Part shown: positions 1 to 9,828 of the stretch, piece by piece
Numbering within the stretch: position 1 is the stretch's first letter
Layout: the number at the start of each line of letters is the position of its first letter
Source: Chitinophagales bacterium
GTDB lineage: Bacteria; Bacteroidota; Bacteroidia; Chitinophagales; Saprospiraceae
Length of the DNA stretch: 32,756 nucleotides
Direction of reading: 5' to 3'
Assembly (NCBI GenBank): GCA_026928325.1
Contig: JAIXKS010000023.1
Span: forward strand, 1 to 32,756
Made by a program: the position numbers and the translations under genes
Notes under the pieces: generated by a model
Seen by the model: only the letters and a program-made list of their open reading frames with translations
Told to the model about the DNA's origin: nothing
Databases searched by the model: none

Positions 1-29
1 ATTTTTAGAGTAAAAATACAACAAAAAAA

Positions 30-53
30 GGGTGTCCTACTTTTCGGACACCC
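30..53 (-). terminator. Hairpin with T-tract, leftward terminator or element end
   Basis: An 8-bp perfect stem, GGGTGTCC (30-37) with GGACACCC (46-53), has an 8-nt loop. Read on the minus strand it is followed by seven T residues (29 down to 23), as in an intrinsic terminator. It lies left of the sucD terminator and of the palindromic repeat at 68-151, so it may be a backup terminator, the end of a gene beyond the left edge, or the tip of a mobile element. The sequence does not decide between these. Confidence 0.5.
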
Positions 54-67
54 TCCACAAAAAAATC

Positions 68-151
68 TTAATGAAATGTTGTTCTTTTTTCAAATCTCAT
101 CGTTAAAAATACTCGTCATAGTTACCACTATGCCTGCGTTTTTTGCCTTGA
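68..151 (-). repeat. Palindromic dispersed repeat, copy A
   Basis: Two facts define this copy. Bases 68-111 recur at the right edge of the window (32713-32756) with 43 of 44 matching. The 51-nt core 101-151, read on the minus strand, aligns without gaps to 22368-22418 at 41 of 51 positions. The centre is a perfect hairpin, CATAGT (117-122) with ACTATG (127-132). The left boundary is the end of the 44-bp match and the right boundary is the end of the alignable core. The true element probably extends further right. Confidence 0.7.
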
Positions 152-264
152 TCTTAAAAAAAATAACTTCCATTATTATTTTAATCTTTTATAGACTTAG
201 CACTAACACTTTGGTTAAGGTATGTTTTAGCATCTGCTGCATAAGCGATGCTTTTTTTTAAATC

Positions 265-300
265 AAAAAAGGCAGCTTTACATATCATTGCGAAGCTGCC
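265..300 (-). terminator. Intrinsic terminator of the carA-eno-sucD operon
   Basis: GGCAGCTT (271-278) pairs perfectly with AAGCTGCC (293-300). On the minus strand the hairpin is followed by six T (270-265). It begins 28 nt after the sucD stop, the expected place for the operon terminator. Confidence 0.8.
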
Positions 301-327
301 TTTATTATTTTATACCTTAGATTTATA

Positions 328-1203
328 TTATCCTTTTAGTACTTTTGCCATGGTAATACCTATGTCTGCCGGGCTTTTTACGACGTGGATGCCACAAGAA
401 GCCATGATTGCCATTTTAGCTTCTGCTGTATCATCATGTCCGCCAACGATTGCTCCTGCGTGTCCCATAGTTCGACCTTTAGGGGCGGTTTGGCCTGCAA
501 TAAATCCTACTACTGGCTTTTTATTGCCTGTTTCTTGAATGTATTTTGAGGCAAGGGCTTCATAATTACCACCGATTTCTCCGATCATGACGATACCTTC
601 TGTTTCGGGATCTTCCATGAGCAATTGAACGGCATCTTTAGTCGATGTACCGATAATCGGGTCGCCTCCGATACCGATAGCCGTGGAAACACCTAATCCT
701 GCTTTGACGATTTGGTCAGCGGCTTCATAAGTTAGGGTTCCGGATTTAGAAACGATACCGATGGTTCCTTTTTTAAATACAAATCCTGGCATGATACCGA
801 CCTTGGCTTCGTCTGGTGTAATAACTCCCGGACAATTCGGCCCAACTAATGTACAGTCAAATTTTTCGATATAGGCTTTGGCTATGACCATGTCTTGTAC
901 CGGAATACCTTCAGTGATACAGATGATGACTTTGATACCGGCTTCGGCTGCTTCCATGATGGCATCTGCTGCAAATCCCGGGGGTACGAAGATGATGGAA
1001 GTATTGGCTCCTGCTTGCTCTACAGCATCTTTTACAGAATTAAAAACAGGTTTACCCAAATGCGAACTACCGCCTTTTCCTGGTGTTACACCTCCGACAA
1101 GATTCGTTCCATACTCGATCATTTGTTCGGCATGAAAAGTACCTTCTTTACCTGTAAATCCTTGTACAATGATTTTTGAATCTTTGTTGACTAATACACT
1201 CAT
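328..1203 (-). CDS. sucD: Succinate-CoA ligase (ADP/GDP-forming), alpha subunit
   Basis: Alpha subunit of succinyl-CoA synthetase, the TCA-cycle enzyme that converts succinyl-CoA to succinate with substrate-level phosphorylation in the cytoplasm. The 291-residue length matches the family. The N-terminal CoA-binding Rossmann domain carries [10 protein letters not shown] (residues 15-24). GPNCPG (121-126) is the conserved ligase loop. The phosphohistidine motif GHAGAIVGG places the active-site histidine at residue 248, equivalent to His246 of E. coli SucD. It starts 8 nt after the stop of the FtsB/DivIC-like gene and is last in the operon, followed by an intrinsic terminator. The beta subunit (sucC) is not in the window, so the two subunits are encoded apart, as is common in Bacteroidota. 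Confidence 0.97.
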   Translation of the reverse strand: MSVLVNKDSKIIVQGFTGKEGTFHAEQMIEYGTNLVGGVTPGKGGSSHLGKPVFNSVKDAVEQAGANTSIIFVPPGFAADAIMEAAEAGIKVIICITEGIPVQDMVIAKAYIEKFDCTLVGPNCPGVITPDEAKVGIMPGFVFKKGTIGIVSKSGTLTYEAADQIVKAGLGVSTAIGIGGDPIIGTSTKDAVQLLMEDPETEGIVMIGEIGGNYEALASKYIQETGNKKPVVGFIAGQTAPKGRTMGHAGAIVGGHDDTAEAKMAIMASCGIHVVKSPADIGITMAKVLKG

Positions 1204-1211
1204 GTTGAATT

Positions 1212-1538
1212 TTATTTTTTACTGTTTTGTTCTATTAAAATTATCTCCTCATTTTCGAGATGCATCAAATGCTTCTCTCTTGCAAACTTTTCTTTATTGT
1301 ATTTTAGATCTTCAAGATCTTTAAGCGCCTGAGCGATCTCCTCGTTTAGGCTTTCTTTCTCCATCTCAAGCTTCGCCATATTGGATTTGATTCGTTGGAC
1401 AGCAAACATATTGTGCTTGTCAAAGAACATAACCCATACGATAAAAATCACGGTAACGACCGTATATTTGTTAATCCAGCTTCGTGATATGCCAAGAATG
1501 GCCGCCACTTCATGTACTATTTTCTTACTTTTAGACAT
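1212..1538 (-). CDS. FtsB/DivIC-like septum formation initiator
   Basis: Small bitopic membrane protein (108 residues) of the FtsB/DivIC family, which joins the division complex with FtsL and FtsQ/DivIB. It has a short cytoplasmic N-terminus, one transmembrane helix at about residues 25-39 ([13 protein letters not shown]), then a charged coiled coil at about 45-80. A final [19 protein letters not shown] segment follows, typical of the family's C-terminal end. The neighbourhood supports the call: ftsB directly downstream of eno is a widely conserved gene pair. The spacer to eno is 77 nt with no clear promoter, and sucD follows after 8 nt, so the three are probably co-transcribed. FtsB and DivIC cannot be told apart from this sequence, so no symbol is given. 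Confidence 0.85.
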   Translation of the reverse strand: MSKSKKIVHEVAAILGISRSWINKYTVVTVIFIVWVMFFDKHNMFAVQRIKSNMAKLEMEKESLNEEIAQALKDLEDLKYNKEKFAREKHLMHLENEEIILIEQNSKK

Positions 1539-1615
1539 ATTCTGTTACTTTTAACATTGAATGATGGTTTGTAGTTGAGACCTGATTACTTAATGCTGAT
1601 AAACAGTATTTTGTT

Positions 1616-4026
<2,411 letters not shown>

Positions 4027-4053
4027 GAATCGCAATATAATAGTATATGGCCG

Positions 4054-4061
4054 CAAATATA
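4054..4061 (-). promoter_or_regulatory. Bacteroidota -7 box for the carA operon
   Basis: TATATTTG on the minus strand fits TAnnTTTG. It ends 27 nt before the ATG at 4026, leaving a leader of about 20 nt. No clear TTTG is seen at the -33 position. This box decides the carA start (see carA). Confidence 0.6.
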
Positions 4062-4172
4062 GTTATATTATATGATTTTATAACTAATAAATTAGCGAGA
4101 TTATGTGCTAGGGTTAAATCTTTTAATCTTTTTGTTTTGGTGGCTTATGGTTTAGGTCTGCTGAATTATATT

Positions 4173-4180
4173 TATCTTTG
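4173..4180 (+). promoter_or_regulatory. Bacteroidota -7 box for the small membrane protein
   Basis: TATCTTTG fits TAnnTTTG and ends 20 nt before the ATG at 4201, giving a short leader. The divergent carA promoter lies about 110 nt to the left. No -33 TTTG sits at the usual spacing. Confidence 0.6.
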
Positions 4181-4200
4181 CTTGATCAAATACTTGGATT

Positions 4201-4491
4201 ATGCATGAACAAGATAAAAAGTTTGTAGAAAGGTGGGAAAAACAACGGGTCAATGGCAAATGGATTTATGGCCTTAAATATGGTGCTTTCTTCGGGTTTA
4301 TGGCCTTTTTGATCGTTAATTTATGGTATTTAAAAGATCGATCTTTTGATGAAGTTTTTTTAAATTCGATGGCTTTGAGCCAATTGTTGTCTATGATCCT
4401 CGGCGGTATTTTGGGATATAGCCTCCTAGCTTGGAACCTCAATCAAAAAACCTATGAAAAAATCATGGATCGGGAAAAAAAGGATTCGTAA
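4201..4491 (+). CDS. Small membrane protein with two predicted helices, function unknown
   Basis: A 96-residue protein that I do not recognise. It has a strongly charged N-terminus (residues 1-22), two hydrophobic stretches likely to be transmembrane helices (about 26-44 and 58-79), and a charged C-terminal tail (KTYEKIMDREKKDS). Short lysine- and glutamate-rich ends around a helical hairpin are typical of small inner-membrane proteins. A good promoter box 20 nt upstream and an ATG start support it as a real gene. It is transcribed alone, divergent from carA and convergent with the thioesterase gene, with 44 nt between the two stops. Confidence 0.75.
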   Translation: MHEQDKKFVERWEKQRVNGKWIYGLKYGAFFGFMAFLIVNLWYLKDRSFDEVFLNSMALSQLLSMILGGILGYSLLAWNLNQKTYEKIMDREKKDS

Positions 4492-4535
4492 TTAGTGTTC
4501 AATGACTGTATTTTACCTTGTGGAAAAGGGTAGTG

Positions 4536-5417
4536 TTACAGTTTTCGAATGAGTCCTTCTTGAGCTGTGCTTGCGATTAAAGTACCGTCTTGAGAGAATA
4601 TTTTGCCGGTACAAAAGGCTCGACCATGATTGGCATTAGAGCTTTCTACCGAATACAAGAGCCATTCATCTGCTCTAGCCGGGCGATGAATCCACATGGC
4701 GTGATCCAGACTTGCTATCTGCATCGGCGTTGTAAAAAACGAAAGTCCATGAGGAAATAAAGCGGTAATCAACAAATTGAAGTCGGATGCATAGACCAAA
4801 GCTGCTTGATGTAACAACGGGTCATCGGGTAGTGCGCCATTGGTTTTAAACCAAGTATGGTTGAGTGCAGGCCGTATTTTGGGTCGAAATGGGTCGTAAA
4901 CTTCTACAGGATGAAATACAAATGGACCATTGGGCGAAAAAATTCCTCTGGGCTCTATGTTGAAATTAGCCGCAAACTCAGCGAATAAATCAGAAAAGGA
5001 AGTCAAAGACTCCGGTCGTGCCACGTTAGGCATGACGGCATAATGCTCTATCCCTGCTTCTTCTTTGTGAAAGGAGGCAAAAAGGATGAAGATCTCTCTT
5101 TGTTCTTGTGTAGCAATGACCCTGCAAGTATTGAATGATCGGCCTTGCTTGATGACTTGTACTTGATAATCTATGGGTAGATCGTTGTTGCCAGGATGGA
5201 GAAAGTAACTGTGTAAAGAGTGCAGTACCTTGCCATCGCCAAATAAGTGGTGGGCGGCGCTAACCGCCTGACCTAAGACTTGACCACCATAGACATTTGG
5301 ACTTCCAATATCGAGGTTATACCCTTTGTACGTATGTGCATCAATAACATCTGGTTGAAGTACCTTGATGAGGTCTTCCAACTGAGTTTTTGGTGGATTA
5401 GGGCTCGAAGATTGCAA
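4536..5417 (-). CDS. tesB: TesB-type acyl-CoA thioesterase II
   Basis: Double-hotdog thioesterase that hydrolyses acyl-CoA to free fatty acid and CoA. The N-terminal hotdog contains VYGGQVLGQA (42-51) and HSLHSYFLHPG; the C-terminal one contains YASDFNLL with Asp212, ASLDHAMWIHRP (235-246) and STAQEGLIR with Gln286. The family triad is Asp/Thr/Gln; here the Thr position is Ser236, a conservative change that keeps a hydroxyl. The 293-residue length fits. The start is unusual: the codon before the TTG at 5417 is a stop and there is no early in-frame ATG. The start must therefore be TTG 5417 or a later TTG at 5381, which would remove 12 residues. It lies 55 nt after the MORN lipoprotein gene, possibly on the same transcript. 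Confidence 0.9.
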   Translation of the reverse strand: MQSSSPNPPKTQLEDLIKVLQPDVIDAHTYKGYNLDIGSPNVYGGQVLGQAVSAAHHLFGDGKVLHSLHSYFLHPGNNDLPIDYQVQVIKQGRSFNTCRVIATQEQREIFILFASFHKEEAGIEHYAVMPNVARPESLTSFSDLFAEFAANFNIEPRGIFSPNGPFVFHPVEVYDPFRPKIRPALNHTWFKTNGALPDDPLLHQAALVYASDFNLLITALFPHGLSFFTTPMQIASLDHAMWIHRPARADEWLLYSVESSNANHGRAFCTGKIFSQDGTLIASTAQEGLIRKL

Positions 5418-5472
5418 TTACAAAATGCCTATTTGCTGATATATAAAAAGAATATTGCGGTTTTGAAATGTG

Positions 5473-5985
5473 CTATTTAGCTATGATTTCTTGTACCACA
5501 GGTTTTCCATGAACTTCGATCAAGGTGTCCATATTGAACTTTGCTTCGTAAGTTACTTCCCCGTCTTCATCCCATTTTTTAAGTAGGCCGTGACGAATAC
5601 CATCTTTGTAAGTGGAGATATACTTGATAGATCCATCTTCATAGAAGAGCGTATCACCACCATTTTTGTTACCGTTTAGGAGATACATTACCTCTTTGAT
5701 TTTTCCATCGCGGTAGTAAAAGGTAGTTTTGCCTTCTTCCAAGTCATTGACAAAATTTCTTTCACAAAGCAACTCACCAGAATGGTAGTATTCAACATAT
5801 TTTCCTTCTTTTTTACCTTTGACTAGGGTAAACTTTCTGGATAGTGGACCATCTTCAAATCTATCTTCAATTTCCTGTACATCGGATGTAGCCTCAACAT
5901 TAGCTTCTGTATTTTTACAAGCGTAAAATGAGAGTGCCGAAAACAAAAAAACAATTTGAATTACTATATAGAATGGGTTTTTCAT
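5473..5985 (-). CDS. MORN-repeat lipoprotein
   Basis: A 170-residue lipoprotein. The signal peptide ends in a lipobox, SFYAC, with Cys23 as the predicted lipidated residue. Residues about 57-152 are a run of MORN-like (toxin-antitoxin YwqK-type) beta-hairpin repeats, recognisable as GKKEGKYVEYYHSGEL, EEGKTTFYYRDGKIK, GGDTLFYEDGSIKYI and RHGLLKKWDEDGEV. Such proteins are common in Bacteroidota envelopes; a specific function is not known to me. The gene has its own strong promoter and is followed after 55 nt by the thioesterase gene. Confidence 0.85.
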   Translation of the reverse strand: MKNPFYIVIQIVFLFSALSFYACKNTEANVEATSDVQEIEDRFEDGPLSRKFTLVKGKKEGKYVEYYHSGELLCERNFVNDLEEGKTTFYYRDGKIKEVMYLLNGNKNGGDTLFYEDGSIKYISTYKDGIRHGLLKKWDEDGEVTYEAKFNMDTLIEVHGKPVVQEIIAK

Positions 5986-6014
5986 GATAATATTGATTAA
6001 TAAAAATAATAAGG

Positions 6015-6046
6015 CAAAAATAAGAATTTAATGCGAATAGAACAAC
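6015..6046 (-). promoter_or_regulatory. Bacteroidota promoter of the MORN lipoprotein
   Basis: On the minus strand, TATTTTTG (6015-6022) is preceded by GTTG (6043-6046) with a 20-nt spacer, matching the Bacteroidota -7/-33 layout. The leader to the ATG at 5985 is about 25-30 nt. Confidence 0.65.
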
Positions 6047-6050
6047 ATTA

Positions 6051-6087
6051 AACTAAAAAAGGGTCTAATATTGACCCTTTTTTAGTT
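6051..6087 (-). terminator. Terminator after haloperoxidase copy 1
   Basis: A 15-bp perfect stem pairs 6051-6065 with 6073-6087 around a 7-nt loop, TAATATT. The stem has A/T-rich arms flanking GGGTC/GACCC, so it can terminate from either side. It lies 22 nt past the stop of the gene at 6110. Its core resembles the terminator of the second copy at 8068-8095. Confidence 0.85.
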
Positions 6088-6109
6088 AATTCTAATAAGT
6101 TTCTAATTT

Positions 6110-7504
6110 TTATTTTTTCCAAGGTAGGCTTTCTACTTTTTTGGCAACTCTATTACCTAAAGCTAAGGCTTCGTCACCGTCACATCTAAAGTGTACACCG
6201 AGTAAAACTCTTGACCATGAAATCTCATTGGCCATTTGTTTGAAGCTATCAAAGGTTCTAGGAGTACCCAAAAAGTCTCCTCTATTTTCGTGACATCGGT
6301 CGGTCATACTATAAGAGTAACCAAAGATGCTAGACAAGATTTCTGATGCTGATCCTGCAAAGGTAGCGTGTCCGGAAGGGAAAGCTGGAAATGGAGGCGT
6401 GATACCTGATTCATTCGTAACTGGATTGTATAAATTCGTGTCAAATGACGGGTCCATGACTTCTTGAATATAGGTTTCCGGACGCAATAAGTTATAAACG
6501 AATTTAGAATACCATGCTGCGATACCGCTATCTCCTAAAGCCATTCCTAATTTTGCACCAGTAACTACAGCAGTTTCGAGATTTGATTTTTCTATGACAA
6601 AAACCTGATCTGCGATAGCTAACCATCTGGCTGGTGGACTGAAAGTTACGTCCAATAAGTCATCACTCCAAAATTCTCCAATCCATTTTGTTGTATAAGC
6701 TTTTTCAGAGGTTTGATTATCTAAAATCTCTAATGCTTGAATGTATAAACCTTTTCCCGGTTCTTCGGAATATTTACCTACGTAATCAGTATATGGCTTA
6801 CAAAGTTTGATATCATCTGTGATTGCAAACGGACGGCACTGGCCGCCTATTGCATAAAGTCCATCACCAGGTCCCGGATAAGTAGGTACCCATGCTCCAG
6901 GTTCATTAACTCTATCTTGCCAATTGTTGCCTTTGAATGGATCGTTGTACAATTCAAATCCAACTTTGTCAGTCTTATACCAATCCCAGACAGCCGCAGC
7001 TACGGCAATTCCATGATTTTTAGATCTCGTGAATATTTCTTGGCTTGTTTCAGCAAGATACTGCTTTTCGTTTTTATCGTTTAGCGCTTTGATTTTTGAA
7101 AAATACTTGTCGTCCATTTTTGTAAAAAAGTGGCTAAACATATAATTGCTCGCAGCATTTATTACCGTAGGCCAATGGTATTCTTGGTTTGTAAAGGCTT
7201 TTGGAATTTCCAATCCAGGCATTTGAGATGCAATAGATTGGTATCCTTCCATTCCTGTTACGGTAGCTTCATAATTAGCTAATCCTATGTATCCAATAGA
7301 TAGCGCTGTACCTACAGGACGGAAGCCATCAGCATAGCGTTCCAAAACCATGTATAATTCGTTCCAATCATGAACCGATTGATAGTCGTATTCTGAAACT
7401 TTTTTAAACTCATTTGTTGTGTCATCTACGATGTCTCTTTTGCAAGATGAAATAACTAAAGCAATCAGTAGCAGGCTAAATGCCAACTTAGTAAAACTTT
7501 TCAT
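6110..7504 (-). CDS. Vanadium-dependent haloperoxidase / PAP2-family lipoprotein, copy 1
   Basis: A 464-residue envelope lipoprotein (lipobox ISSC, Cys21) with the complete vanadate/phosphate-binding site of the haloperoxidase-PAP2 superfamily. The residues are Lys334, Arg341 (RPETY), Ser377-Gly378-His379 (PSGHATFAG), Arg432 and His438 (SRVLLGVHFR). The spacings K-x6-R and R-x5-H are exactly those of Curvularia vanadium chloroperoxidase (K353/R360, R490/H496). Phe372 aligns with its Phe397, a residue associated with chloroperoxidases. It may therefore oxidise halides with peroxide or act as a phosphatase; the motifs alone do not separate these. It is a gapless paralogue of the gene at 8120-9514, has its own promoter and ends in a strong terminator. 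Confidence 0.88.
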   Translation of the reverse strand: MKSFTKLAFSLLLIALVISSCKRDIVDDTTNEFKKVSEYDYQSVHDWNELYMVLERYADGFRPVGTALSIGYIGLANYEATVTGMEGYQSIASQMPGLEIPKAFTNQEYHWPTVINAASNYMFSHFFTKMDDKYFSKIKALNDKNEKQYLAETSQEIFTRSKNHGIAVAAAVWDWYKTDKVGFELYNDPFKGNNWQDRVNEPGAWVPTYPGPGDGLYAIGGQCRPFAITDDIKLCKPYTDYVGKYSEEPGKGLYIQALEILDNQTSEKAYTTKWIGEFWSDDLLDVTFSPPARWLAIADQVFVIEKSNLETAVVTGAKLGMALGDSGIAAWYSKFVYNLLRPETYIQEVMDPSFDTNLYNPVTNESGITPPFPAFPSGHATFAGSASEILSSIFGYSYSMTDRCHENRGDFLGTPRTFDSFKQMANEISWSRVLLGVHFRCDGDEALALGNRVAKKVESLPWKK

Positions 7505-7571
7505 TCCTAAAATTTTAAATAATATTACAATAAATTAAAACAAACTTCCCTATTTCGGACAATTGGGTAGG

Positions 7572-7604
7572 CAAATGTATCGAAATAAAAATTAGATAAA
7601 CAAA
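7572..7604 (-). promoter_or_regulatory. Bacteroidota promoter of haloperoxidase copy 1
   Basis: On the minus strand, TTTG (7601-7604) is followed after 21 nt by TACATTTG (7572-7579). This is one of the best promoter matches in the window. The leader to the ATG at 7504 is about 60 nt. Confidence 0.75.
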
Positions 7605-8067
7605 TAAATCCTAAAATAATTGACATAAAATAAATTTATGCCATAGATTGTGATGACTTTTGGTTTGAATTTTAATTATTCAGGAATGGGTGTTTTTGTT
7701 ATTAAATGTTTGGTTATGTTTTTATTTGATATTAAATATTAAGTTTGTATTGAATTATAAAATTTAAAAGTGTTATAATATAATTTGATTAATTGCGAAA
7801 AATGATTTTTGTGTTATACCTGATAGATGATTTTAAGATAATAAAATCATTAATTAGGATTATACATTGTTTTTTATTTGGCATAAAATGTTATAAAAGT
7901 TGAAGCGCTTTGTTACTAAAAAAATATCGGGTTTTCTGCAGTTATATTGGTCGAATTAGATATCTTGAAGTTTGTAGATTGCGTTGGTTAAGTTAGATGG
8001 TGAGAATACATGATGGTGTCGTAGTTTTTAAGATTTTTATTTTGGTTAGCGATTGATAAAAGGCATA
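7605..8067. other. AT-rich spacer between the haloperoxidase paralogues
   Basis: About 460 bp without a credible ORF on either strand. It is very AT-rich with scattered T runs. A single TAnnTTTG match at 7740-7747 (plus) has no -33 element and no downstream gene. I see no RNA gene or long repeat here. Confidence 0.5.
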
Positions 8068-8095
8068 AAAAAAGGGTCATGAATGACCCTTTTTT
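8068..8095 (-). terminator. Terminator after haloperoxidase copy 2
   Basis: A 12-bp perfect stem, AAAAAAGGGTCA (8068-8079) with TGACCCTTTTTT (8084-8095), has a 4-nt loop, TGAA. It lies 24 nt past the stop of the gene at 8120. Its AAAAAAGGGTC/GACCCTTTTTT arms equal the inner part of the copy 1 terminator. Confidence 0.85.
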
Positions 8096-8119
8096 CTAAA
8101 TTATGTTGTGGCAGTTCGA

Positions 8120-9514
8120 TTATTTTTTCCAAGGAAGTTTGTTAACCGTTACTGCTATTTTTGTACCGTATTTTAAAGCTTCGTCATTATCCACTCTAAA
8201 GTGAACACCTAGGGTTACTCTTGACCAAGCAATCTCGCTTGCCATCTGCTTAAAGCTTTCAAAAGTTCTAGGCGTACCTAGAAAGTCTCCTCTATTTTCG
8301 TGACATCTATCCGTCATGCTATAAGAGTATCCAAAGATGCTCGAAAGGATTTCTGAAGCTGCACCCGCAAAGGTAGAGTGTCCTGATGGGTGCGCAGGGA
8401 ATGATGGAGAAATACCTGTTTCGTTCGTGATTGGGTTATTCAATATTGGCTCAAATGTAGGGTCAATATACTGCTGAATGTAAGTTTCTGGTCTCATTAG
8501 ATTATAGTGGAACTTAGAATTCCAAGCACCTACTGCAGCGTCATTTAAAGCTAAACCAAGTTTTGCATTGGTTACAACTGCTGTTTCAAGATTTGAGTTT
8601 TCTAACTTATACACTTGATCTGCGATAGCATACCATCTTGGAGGTGGGCTAAATGTTACATCTAAGAGGTCGTCACTCCAAAATTCGCCAATCCACTTAG
8701 ACGTATAAGCCTTTTCAGCAGATTGCTGATTCATAACCTCTAAGGCTTGGATATAGATACCTTTTCCCGGTTCTTCTGTAAATTTACCTACATAATCCGT
8801 ATAAGGTCGGCAAAGTAATAATTCATCTTTGATAGCAAAGGTACGGCATTTTCCACCAAGCGCGTATAGACCATCTCCAGGTCCTGGATAAGTAGGTACC
8901 CAAGCACCCGGTTCGTTGATTCTGTCTTGCCAAGTATTACCTTTAAATGGATCTAAGTATAATTCAAATCCGATAGGGTCTGTTCTATACCATTCCCAAA
9001 CCGCAGCGGCTACAGCTATACCGTGGTTTTTAGATCTTGTAAATACTTCTTGGCTGACTTCTGTTAGGTATTGAGTTTCGTATTTATCTCCTAAAGCTTT
9101 AATTTTAGAATAGTATTTTTGATCTAAACTAGGGAAAAATTTGCCGTACATATACGAATTAACGGCGTTAATCACTGTAGGCCAGTGGTACTCTTGATTG
9201 GTAAATGCTTTAGGTATGGTTAAGCCATCATATTCATTTGCAATCGAATTGTAAGCAGGCATTCCTGTCACGGTTGCTTCATAGACAGCTAAATTGGTAT
9301 AAGCAGCTACCATCGTGATCCCCACGGGTCTAAATCCTTCTGCATACCGGTCTAAGACTAAAAATAATTCGTTCCATTCGTGAATGATTTCATTGTCATA
9401 ATCTGCAACTTTGTTGAATTCATTCGAAGTGTCATCGATAATGTCTCTTTTGCATGCAGTAAATACTAAACTGCACATAAGTAGGCATAATGCCAACTTA
9501 GTAAAACTTCTCAT
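8120..9514 (-). CDS. Vanadium-dependent haloperoxidase / PAP2-family lipoprotein, copy 2
   Basis: Paralogue of the gene at 6110-7504, also 464 residues and aligning end to end without a gap, about 72% identical by hand count (336 of 464). The lipobox is FTAC (Cys21). The metal/phosphate-site residues are all kept: Lys334, Arg341, Ser377-Gly378-His379, Arg432, His438. Differences cluster next to the catalytic histidine: the segment reads SFPAHPSGHS instead of PFPAFPSGHA, so Phe375 becomes His and Ala380 becomes Ser, while Phe372 is kept. That is where substrate or halide preference could differ. The most divergent parts are the signal peptide and the last 20 residues. It has its own -7 box and terminator. 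Phosphatase activity remains an alternative to haloperoxidase. Confidence 0.88.
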   Translation of the reverse strand: MRSFTKLALCLLMCSLVFTACKRDIIDDTSNEFNKVADYDNEIIHEWNELFLVLDRYAEGFRPVGITMVAAYTNLAVYEATVTGMPAYNSIANEYDGLTIPKAFTNQEYHWPTVINAVNSYMYGKFFPSLDQKYYSKIKALGDKYETQYLTEVSQEVFTRSKNHGIAVAAAVWEWYRTDPIGFELYLDPFKGNTWQDRINEPGAWVPTYPGPGDGLYALGGKCRTFAIKDELLLCRPYTDYVGKFTEEPGKGIYIQALEVMNQQSAEKAYTSKWIGEFWSDDLLDVTFSPPPRWYAIADQVYKLENSNLETAVVTNAKLGLALNDAAVGAWNSKFHYNLMRPETYIQQYIDPTFEPILNNPITNETGISPSFPAHPSGHSTFAGAASEILSSIFGYSYSMTDRCHENRGDFLGTPRTFESFKQMASEIAWSRVTLGVHFRVDNDEALKYGTKIAVTVNKLPWKK

Positions 9515-9828
9515 TTCAAACTTTTTTTAAAATTTAAACAATATATAGATTCAATTTTGCAACTCTAACTATCACAGTAAATTGCACCGCAAAGGTAGAT
9601 ATACTTTTATTATACCCCTAATAAATCAAACAAAATCGTTTATAAATTAAATTTATTGATTTTAGTAAATTGGATAGTTAGTGATCATGAATTGGATACA
9701 TATATTTTTAAAACGAATATATAATTTAAATTTTGTTATAAATCGTCTTATAAACCTTTATTATAACGAAAAATAGTGATATTGTGCCTTTAAAACGTTA
9801 ATTTTGCGGCTTATTTAAATATATTGGA
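9515..9828. promoter_or_regulatory. Divergent spacer with promoters for haloperoxidase copy 2 and argS
   Basis: This 314-bp gene-free spacer separates two divergent genes. On the minus strand TACCTTTG (9590-9597) fits the Bacteroidota -7 box for the haloperoxidase gene, giving a leader of about 70 nt. On the plus strand TAATTTTG (9799-9806) is the -7 box for argS, giving a leader of about 16 nt. Neither has a TTTG at the ideal -33 spacing. The remainder is AT-rich and featureless to me. Confidence 0.6.

Noticed and set aside
76-261. 61-codon plus-strand ORF at the left end
   Set aside because: It lies over the palindromic repeat at 68-151, is hydrophobic by AT-rich composition, has no promoter and resembles no protein I know.
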